A DNA stretch of 9,813 nt from Deltaproteobacteria bacterium. GTDB lineage: Bacteria; Desulfobacterota; Desulfuromonadia; Desulfuromonadales; BM103. A model generated the notes under the pieces. The model saw only the letters and a program-made list of their open reading frames with translations. It did no database searches and had not been told where the DNA came from. Of this stretch, positions 1-4,365 are shown piece after piece. The translations under genes and the position numbers were made by a program. Each line of letters opens with the position of its first letter. Position 1 is the stretch's first letter. Location of the stretch: the NCBI GenBank assembly GCA_024636215.1, contig JAGXHL010000050.1:1-9813 (forward strand). Direction: 5' to 3'.

Positions 1-63
1 ATGAAAGGAGAATCGATGCGTAAAAGACGATCACGACTTGACCCGATCAACGACTTAGCGTAA
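1..63 (+). pseudogene. Small orphan ORF at window edge, possible transposase 5' remnant
   Basis: A reading frame is open from base 1 and stops at TAA 61-63. Within it a strong Shine-Dalgarno (AAGGAGAA, 5-12) sits 5 nt before ATG 16-18, which would give a 15-residue basic peptide beginning MRKRRSRLDP. The first seven residues and the strong RBS resemble the start of IS3-type orfA proteins, which often begin with an M-x-K-R-R-x pattern. After that the resemblance stops, so this could be the stump of a transposase gene joined to unrelated DNA. The match is too short to be certain, and the frame may equally be the end of a gene lying outside the window or simply noncoding. Confidence 0.2.
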
Positions 64-787
64 GACAAAAAACTCCAGCGTCGCTGCGCTCCGATTGCTG
101 GCAAGTTTGCCTTGGAACGACTGGAAACTTTGCGTTGGAATGACTGGCAAGTTTCATCGGAATACGCAGCAGTTCAGCATCCCGTGTTCCAAGCAAAGAA
201 CCAATCAATTCTTCAAGCTTCTTGCACTCCTTTTCAGCGTCTAGTTTTTCAGCTAAATCGCGAGCTCTATCCCTGATTGTATTAAGGGCATCCTCCCCAC
301 GTTGTCTTAAAATTTTCTCTAAGCGCTCCTCAACCTCCCTTTGAGAAAGCGTCCTTGGCACACTTCCTTTTCTCACACGGGAAGACCGCATATTTTCTAA
401 ATATGCTCTTTCAGTGGATGACAGATAGCACCCACCCAAGAAGGGGCTATCTGTCTCTAATGCCCCTATACCCGGTCGGGGCTTAAAAGTAATTCCAGGA
501 AGAGATACTTCCCTTTTTTTAGAGGAAACAATAAAAACGGAACCGTCTAAAGCAGGCTTATTTTCAAGGGCAGTACGGTCTGCAATTAGAGCATCTGGAT
601 AATAGCTCTTTAAAAGGAAATACCAATTCCTCCGAACAATGTCTTCCGGAGGGGCTGATAAATTTTTTGTATAGAGGCGCGAACCAAGCTTTCTAAGCAT
701 TCCGGCTTTAACCGCTTGATTGACTGATGCTGACATTTCAGTGTTGGAAACAAAAATTTCTGGCAGATTGTCTAAAAAACTTGTCAT
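47..787 (-). CDS. AbiEi-like N-terminal half of a Fic-family protein, 3'-truncated
   Basis: The 246-residue product matches, from memory of the family, the N-terminal region of large Fic proteins that begin with an AbiEi-like winged-helix antitoxin module. Visible landmarks are SVNQAVKAGMLRKLGSRLYT (21-40), the ALIADRTALE stretch (67-76), a TERAYLENMR stretch (125-134) and a charged helical region (about 149-207) ending in LLGTRDAELL. Intact relatives continue here into the AMPylating Fic domain with an HPFxxGNGR motif. That motif is absent, and residues 208-246 are encoded by a 23-bp repeat array and adjoining DNA, so the gene has probably lost its catalytic half. The start at 787 is chosen because AAGGA lies 6 nt upstream; an in-frame ATG at 808 has no RBS and overlaps the predicted -10 box. 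The gene is AT-richer than the rest of the window. It is probably a pseudogene, although a stand-alone DNA-binding remnant is possible. Confidence 0.6.
   Translation of the reverse strand: MTSFLDNLPEIFVSNTEMSASVNQAVKAGMLRKLGSRLYTKNLSAPPEDIVRRNWYFLLKSYYPDALIADRTALENKPALDGSVFIVSSKKREVSLPGITFKPRPGIGALETDSPFLGGCYLSSTERAYLENMRSSRVRKGSVPRTLSQREVEERLEKILRQRGEDALNTIRDRARDLAEKLDAEKECKKLEELIGSLLGTRDAELLRIPMKLASHSNAKFPVVPRQTCQQSERSDAGVFCLTLSR
97..162. repeat. 23-bp tandem repeat array, about 2.7 units
   Basis: Units start at 100, 123 and 146 and follow the pattern GGCAAGTTTGCC-TTGGAACGACT, GGAAACTTTGCG-TTGGAATGACT, GGCAAGTTTCAT-CGGAA. The first unit holds the near-palindrome GGCAA-GT-TTGCC. The array starts where homology of the minus-strand Fic-like protein appears to end, and it supplies most of that protein's foreign C-terminal tail. 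The core (G/A)CTGGCAAGTTT recurs outside the array at 2545 and 4292. Confidence 0.75.
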
Positions 788-793
788 AAAAAG

Positions 794-835
794 TCCTTTT
801 GAAGTCATTATATTTAATTTTTGGGGAATAAGAAA
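794..835 (-). promoter_or_regulatory. Promoter and RBS of the truncated Fic-like gene
   Basis: On the minus strand a perfect TATAAT occupies 812-807, and a weak -35 (TTTCTT, 835-830) lies 17 bp upstream. Transcription would start near 800, just ahead of the AAGGA ribosome site (798-794) for the ATG at 787. This excludes the upstream ATG at 808 as the start. Confidence 0.45.
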
Positions 836-1174
836 GGGTGTACTTTAAATTTTGGGACTTAACCAACACTCACAGCAACAAAAGAAACGAGAGTTAACAC
901 CCCTTAGTGCCTTTCGGCTGGAGATTTTTGAGGGTTAAGGGGTGAGATTATTTATTTTTCGGGATTTAATATGGGACAGGCACGCGCTGCTGTCCCGCAA
1001 GAGTTTCCCCGTGCGGTGACGACCCCCAAAAGCAAAAAAACCGCTCAACCACACAATGCGGCTCAGACGGCTTACAAAAATCACCCTACGCCCCCAGCTC
1101 TCAAAATAACATCCTCCAATCAGCCGTCACCCAGAGGGCTGTGGGTCTCCAGGGTCCGGGAGTCTGACTACAGC
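809..1174. other. Gene-free 366-bp stretch with tandem hairpins
   Basis: No convincing gene is present; a 77-codon plus-strand frame at 971-1204 has no RBS and low-complexity composition. Three hairpin-forming inverted repeats follow one another. CACCCCTTA (898-906) pairs with TAAGGGGTG (936-944), with a small GCC-TTTC-GGC hairpin nested at 909-918. GGGACAG (973-979) pairs with CTGTCCC (990-996). CCGCA (995-999) pairs with TGCGG (1012-1016), and on the minus strand this last stem closes on GGG-GAAA-CTC, a GNRA-type loop. The second and third stems share bases 995-996 and so compete. The stretch also contains the minus-strand terminator at 1034-1064. It could be the 3' UTR of the RRM gene, an independent structured RNA, or remnant DNA. 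It does not match 6S, SRP, tmRNA or RNase P RNA as I know them. Confidence 0.4.
1034..1064 (-). terminator. Probable intrinsic terminator of the minus-strand operon
   Basis: Read on the minus strand, CCGC (1061-1058) pairs with GCGG (1044-1041) across a 13-nt loop. The stem can be extended by weaker GAG/TTT pairs and runs straight into seven Ts (1040-1034). It lies about 110 nt past the stop of the RRM gene and faces the correct way to end the ABC-F, yaeQ, ykgJ-like and RRM transcript. The stem is short, so the call is moderate. Confidence 0.45.
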
Positions 1175-1513
1175 CTATTGTCGCCGTCTCGCAGGACGCC
1201 GTGATCTTTTCGGTTTATCGGGCTCAGGGCTGGTCGCCGGAGTCGCCGTTTTTCTTGGCAGGGCTTCGGTGACACTGATGATGCGCTTATGCAGTGAGAC
1301 GCCGTCGAGGGTGTTGATGGCGTCCTTCGCTTCAGCGGCGGTTGTCATATGCACAAAGGCGCAACCTTTGAACACGCCGGTCTTTGCGTCGGTGACCATG
1401 TGAATGGAACGCACCTTGCCGCAAAGGGCAAAGAGTTTTTGCAACTCCTCTTCTTCTGCCTCGAAGGGGATGTCCGCCACGTACAGATCTTTACTGGTTG
1501 AAGGTTTTTTCAT
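1175..1513 (-). CDS. Single-RRM RNA-binding protein
   Basis: A 112-residue protein made of one RNA recognition motif (about 8-85) and a short basic tail. RNP2 is LYVADI (10-15), with Asp where Asn is usual. RNP1 is KGCAFVHM (49-56), with Cys in the first aromatic position but Phe53 kept. The tail (about 86-112) is rich in Pro, Lys and Arg and ends in an Arg cluster, a likely nonspecific nucleic-acid contact. Bacterial proteins of this type bind single-stranded RNA and are often linked to cold or stress responses; the target here is unknown. GGAG lies 10 nt before the ATG and supports this start. It is the last gene of the probable minus-strand operon, 43 bp after the YkgJ-type gene and ahead of the terminator near 1040. 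Family assignment is firm, the role is not. Confidence 0.9.
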   Translation of the reverse strand: MKKPSTSKDLYVADIPFEAEEEELQKLFALCGKVRSIHMVTDAKTGVFKGCAFVHMTTAAEAKDAINTLDGVSLHKRIISVTEALPRKTATPATSPEPDKPKRSRRPARRRQ

Positions 1514-1556
1514 GTGGTTACAACTCCGGTGTCAGTAACGGGTCAGGCGTCATCAG

Positions 1557-1937
1557 CTACCTGTTGATTTCGTACGCTTTGCATCCTGTTGCCTCGGCGT
1601 GTCTGCGGTGTTCCGGATAGCCACGGCAGTGATCGGGTTTTATCTCCTCGATGCCGCACAGGTGGCCTTTGCGGTCAAGGCGGTCAATCAGCCATGGGCA
1701 GCGTTCGACATCGTCTCCTGTTGCGGGGTCCAGCCACGCCGTGTGAAGCTGGTTGGTCGGCCCCAGGTCAAGGGTCCGGACCCAGGCCAGGATGTCGAAG
1801 CGACCCAGTTGCTGCCAACGTTTCAGATCTTCATCACTGACACAACCGTTATAGGCATCGATGAGATTGAGGCAGCAATGGCCGCAGCAGCGGCAGGTAA
1901 AGTTTGACTGCATAGCTTTCCGAGGGATCTTTTTCAT
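1557..1937 (-). CDS. YkgJ-family cysteine-cluster protein
   Basis: A 126-residue soluble protein with ten cysteines arranged as in the YkgJ/CxxCxxCC family (zinc- or iron-cluster proteins): CRCCGHCC (15-22), Cys32, RCPWL (79-83), HLC (92-94), DHCRGYP (102-108) and Cys119. Members are thought to bind Zn or an Fe-S cluster, and a defined reaction is not established. It sits 49 bp after yaeQ and 43 bp before the RRM gene on the same strand. The start is uncertain. ATG 1937 has no clear RBS, and a possible promoter -10 box (TATACT, 1945-1940) would start transcription inside or just after that codon. The in-frame ATG at 1913 gives MQSNFTCRCC and leaves the whole cluster intact, so the shorter form is possible. 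Confidence 0.88.
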   Translation of the reverse strand: MKKIPRKAMQSNFTCRCCGHCCLNLIDAYNGCVSDEDLKRWQQLGRFDILAWVRTLDLGPTNQLHTAWLDPATGDDVERCPWLIDRLDRKGHLCGIEEIKPDHCRGYPEHRRHAEATGCKAYEINR

Positions 1938-1939
1938 TC

Positions 1940-1967
1940 AGTATAGAGGGCGAAATTGGTAATGCAA
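1940..1967 (-). promoter_or_regulatory. Possible internal promoter before the YkgJ-type gene
   Basis: On the minus strand, TTGCAT (1967-1962) and TATACT (1945-1940) are 16 bp apart. The -10 box is good and the -35 box weak. If used, the start point would fall near 1933, inside the first candidate start codon, favouring translation from ATG 1913. Confidence 0.25.
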
Positions 1968-1986
1968 AAGAAATAGTAAGATCATC

Positions 1987-2532
1987 TCACCCTTGAACTT
2001 TTCGGAGCAGGGGGACCAGGGTCAGGGTCTGGTCGTCGCAACTTAACCAGATCTCGCCATCCTGCAAGGTACATTGCAGCTGCATACTGCGTTGCACAAG
2101 CTTTGCCAGTTGTTGACTGCTTGTCTCCGCAATCTCAATAACCGTGAGATTGCGGAAGCGCTGCAAACTGGCCGAGTTTTTGTTCCACCAGAGTTCGGCG
2201 TTGCGGCCGCCATACAGATAGAGGCAAACCTGCATAGCACGATTGCAGGCTTTGCGCACCCGCTTTTCATCGGGCAGGCCGACATCCACCCATAACTCGA
2301 TTTCGTTGCTTAAACTCTTCTGCCAGAGGTCCGGTTCATCATCAACACACAACCCCTTGGTGAAGCTCAGCCGTTCATCGGCGTGCAGAGCGAAGGCCAG
2401 CAGTCGCACCATCATGCGTTCGTCGGTTTCAGACGGATGCCTGGCCAAGGTCAGATGGTGGTCGGCATAATAGTGCCGGTCCATGTCTGAGATCTGCAGG
2501 TTGGCTTTGAAAATAGTGGCTGTGAGAGCCAT
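1987..2532 (-). CDS. yaeQ: YaeQ family protein
   Basis: The 181-residue product is colinear with E. coli YaeQ from end to end. It opens MALTATIFKANLQISDMDRH, then has the hallmark LTLARHPSETDERMMVRLLA (28-47), ADERLSFTKGL and DDEPDLW, GLPDEKRVRKAC, and near the C-terminus an LQDGEIWLS stretch. The length equals that of E. coli YaeQ. YaeQ has a fold related to PD-(D/E)xK nucleases. It was once proposed to compensate for RfaH loss, but its molecular activity is not settled; it is predicted cytoplasmic. The ATG has AAAGGG about 8 nt upstream and lies only 22 bp after the ABC-F stop, so the two genes are probably co-transcribed. Confidence 0.95.
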   Translation of the reverse strand: MALTATIFKANLQISDMDRHYYADHHLTLARHPSETDERMMVRLLAFALHADERLSFTKGLCVDDEPDLWQKSLSNEIELWVDVGLPDEKRVRKACNRAMQVCLYLYGGRNAELWWNKNSASLQRFRNLTVIEIAETSSQQLAKLVQRSMQLQCTLQDGEIWLSCDDQTLTLVPLLRKVQG

Positions 2533-2544
2533 AAGGAACCCTTT

Positions 2545-2556
2545 GCTGGCAAGTTT
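2545..2556. repeat. Dispersed 12-mer copy between ABC-F gene and yaeQ
   Basis: GCTGGCAAGTTT, identical to the 12-mer at 97-108 and 4292-4303. It overlaps the ABC-F stop codon (2555-2557) and fills most of the 22-bp gap to yaeQ. It has no -10 box at the right distance here, so it does not look like a promoter in this position. Confidence 0.6.
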
Positions 2557-4189
2557 ACAACTTTAAGTCTGCCTCGCCATTGCACATCTGTTCGCGCAGT
2601 GCCGTGATCTCCGCACTTTCAAGGTACTCCTCAAAGCTCATAACCCGATCAATGATGCCGCCCGGGGTGAACTCAACGATCCGGTTGGCCACCGTGGACA
2701 CGAACTTGTGGTCATGGGATGTGAAGAGGATCACTTCGGGGAAGTTGATCAGGCTGTTGTTGAGAGCCGTGATCGATTCCAGGTCGAGATGGTTGGTCGG
2801 TTCGTCGAACATGAGCACGTTGGCATTGCTCAACATCATTCTGGAGAGCATGCAGCGCACCTTTTCGCCACCGCTGAGAACACTGGTCATCTTGGTGGCT
2901 TCGTCGCCGGAGAAGAGCATGCGACCGAGAAAACCGCGCGCGAAGCTCTCCCCTTCATGGGGCGGGAACTGGCAGAGCCATTCAATCAGGTTCAGATCGT
3001 TTTTAAAGTAGGCGCTGTTCTCTTTCGGGAAGTAAGAACTGGTAATGGTCACGCCCCAACGGAAGCTGCCGCTGTCGGGCTTGATCTCCTCGGCAAGGAT
3101 CTGCAGCAGCGTAGTCTTGGCGAGACCGTTGCTGCCGACAAAGGCGATCTTGTCATGTTTGTTGACGATCAGGTCCAGGTTGTCGAGAATTTTGACGCCA
3201 TCGACAGTTTTGCTCAGACCTTTGATCTCCAGGATGATGTCGCCACAAGGTCGCTCCGGTTTGAAAACCACGAAAGGGTACTTGCGCGAGGAGGTGGGCA
3301 GCTCTTCTATGTCCAGCTTGTCGAGCAGTTTTTTGCGCGAAGTGGCTTGCTTGGCCTTGGAAGCGTTGGAGCTGAAGCGGGCGATAAACTCTTTCAGTTC
3401 GCTGGCTTTATCACTGGCTTTCTTGTTGGCTTCCTGTTTTTGCTTCAAGACCAGCTGGCTGGCTTCATACCAGAAGTCGTAGTTGCCGACGTAGGTGCGA
3501 ATGGTGCCGAAGTCGATGTCGGCAATATGGGTGCAGGCCTGGTTGAGGAAATGTCGATCGTGGGAAACGACGATTACTGTATTTTGAAAACGGCCGAGAA
3601 ACTCCTCCAGCCATTTGATTGATTTGAGGTCAAGGTTGTTGGTCGGCTCATCGAGCAGTAGAACGTCGGGGTTACCGAACAGCGCCTGGGACAGAAGAAC
3701 CCGAACTTTTTCACCGCCCTCAAGATCTTTCATTTTCTTGTGACGAAGTGCTTCTGGGATGCCTAAACCGTTCAGCAGTACAGCCGCCTCGGATTCCGCC
3801 TCGTAGCCGTTCATCTCGGAGAATTCTGCTTCCAGTTCACCTGAACGGACGCCGTCTTCCTCGGTGAATTCAGTTTTGGCGTAGATGGCTTCACGCTCGG
3901 TCATAACGGCATAAAGGCGTTCGTGGCCCATTATCACCGTGTTGAAGACGGTTTCTTCATCAAAGGCGAATTGGTCCTGACGCAGAACCGCCAGTCGCAG
4001 GCCCTTGCCGATAGTGACTTCACCTTTGTCGGCGTCGATATCTCCCGCAAGAATCTTGAGAAAGGTCGATTTCCCGGCGCCGTTGGCACCGATCAGCCCG
4101 TAGCAGTTGCCGGGGGTGAACTTGATGTTGACGTTTTTAAAGATGGTACGTTTGCCATAGGCCAAACAGATATTTGCTGCACTGATCAT
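2555..4189 (-). CDS. ybiT: ABC-F family ATPase, YbiT type
   Basis: A 544-residue protein with two ABC ATPase domains and no membrane segments, the ABC-F plan of cytoplasmic proteins that act on ribosomes. Domain 1 has Walker A GANGAGKS (34-41), QDQFAF (71-76), LEGGE (156-160) and Walker B with DEPTNNLD (180-187). The linker (about 240-305) carries the FSSNASKAKQATSRKK stretch typical of YbiT. Domain 2 has LSGGE (438-442), DEPTNHLD (462-469) and SHD (491-493). Its Walker A is GSNGLAKT (352-359), with Ala in place of the Gly before Lys, and the Q-loop position reads FPKEN with Lys for Gln. The second site may therefore bind or hydrolyse ATP differently. The start is set at ATG 4189, matching the start of E. 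coli YbiT and preceded by GAGGAA. An in-frame ATG at 4246 would add 19 residues read through a terminator hairpin. It is probably the first gene of the operon with yaeQ. Confidence 0.93.
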   Translation of the reverse strand: MISAANICLAYGKRTIFKNVNIKFTPGNCYGLIGANGAGKSTFLKILAGDIDADKGEVTIGKGLRLAVLRQDQFAFDEETVFNTVIMGHERLYAVMTEREAIYAKTEFTEEDGVRSGELEAEFSEMNGYEAESEAAVLLNGLGIPEALRHKKMKDLEGGEKVRVLLSQALFGNPDVLLLDEPTNNLDLKSIKWLEEFLGRFQNTVIVVSHDRHFLNQACTHIADIDFGTIRTYVGNYDFWYEASQLVLKQKQEANKKASDKASELKEFIARFSSNASKAKQATSRKKLLDKLDIEELPTSSRKYPFVVFKPERPCGDIILEIKGLSKTVDGVKILDNLDLIVNKHDKIAFVGSNGLAKTTLLQILAEEIKPDSGSFRWGVTITSSYFPKENSAYFKNDLNLIEWLCQFPPHEGESFARGFLGRMLFSGDEATKMTSVLSGGEKVRCMLSRMMLSNANVLMFDEPTNHLDLESITALNNSLINFPEVILFTSHDHKFVSTVANRIVEFTPGGIIDRVMSFEEYLESAEITALREQMCNGEADLKL

Positions 4190-4220
4190 GGGTCTTTGGT
4201 TCCTCGGCATCTCTGGAGCG

Positions 4221-4259
4221 TAAAAAATAAAAAACCACAGGGGCATAACCCCGTGGTTT
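4221..4259 (-). terminator. Strong intrinsic terminator after hrpB, or ABC-F leader attenuator
   Basis: Read on the minus strand, AAACCAC-GGGG (4259-4249), loop TTATG, then CCCC-T-GTGGTTT (4243-4232 with one bulged base at 4239) forms an 11-bp stem. It is followed by a T-rich tract (4231-4222, interrupted by one A). It lies 107 nt beyond the hrpB stop and 31 nt before the ABC-F start codon. That distance is too short for a full promoter after it, so ABC-F transcription must cross it. Confidence 0.85.
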
Positions 4260-4270
4260 AGCGCTGCAAA

Positions 4271-4299
4271 GCTATAGCATTGTTCCAGTGGGCTGGCAA
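4271..4299 (-). promoter_or_regulatory. Promoter upstream of the ABC-F gene
   Basis: On the minus strand a -35 box TTGCCA (4299-4294, five of six matches to consensus) is followed after 17 bp by TATAGC (4276-4271), with an extended TGC just before the -10 box. The start point would be near 4264, five or so bases before the terminator hairpin, giving a leader of about 75 nt before the ABC-F ATG. The -35 box lies inside the repeated 12-mer at 4292-4303. Confidence 0.55.
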
Positions 4300-4303
4300 G
4301 TTT
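4292..4303. repeat. Dispersed 12-mer copy upstream of the ABC-F gene
   Basis: Third exact copy of GCTGGCAAGTTT, in the hrpB to ABC-F gap. On the minus strand it reads AAACTTGCCAGC and contains the TTGCCA used as the predicted -35 box of the ABC-F promoter. Confidence 0.6.
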
Positions 4304-4365
4304 TTGTTCTGCTTTGTTCTTTGTCGCGGCACTTTGTCATGTGAACCTTACGGTCCACTTCTGAA

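Noticed and set aside
856..940. Integron attC-like site (ACTTAAC and GTTAAGG about 85 bp apart)
   Set aside because: The outer boxes are not properly complementary in the last base, inner boxes were not found, and there is no cassette structure around it.
971..1204. 77-codon plus-strand frame
   Set aside because: No ribosome site, low-complexity Pro/Ser/Ala content, starts inside a hairpin and overlaps the end of the RRM gene.
2708..3622. Long plus-strand open frame (304 codons) opposite the ABC-F gene
   Set aside because: It is antisense to a gene with full ABC motifs, its product has no recognisable domain, and it arises from codon bias of the opposite strand.
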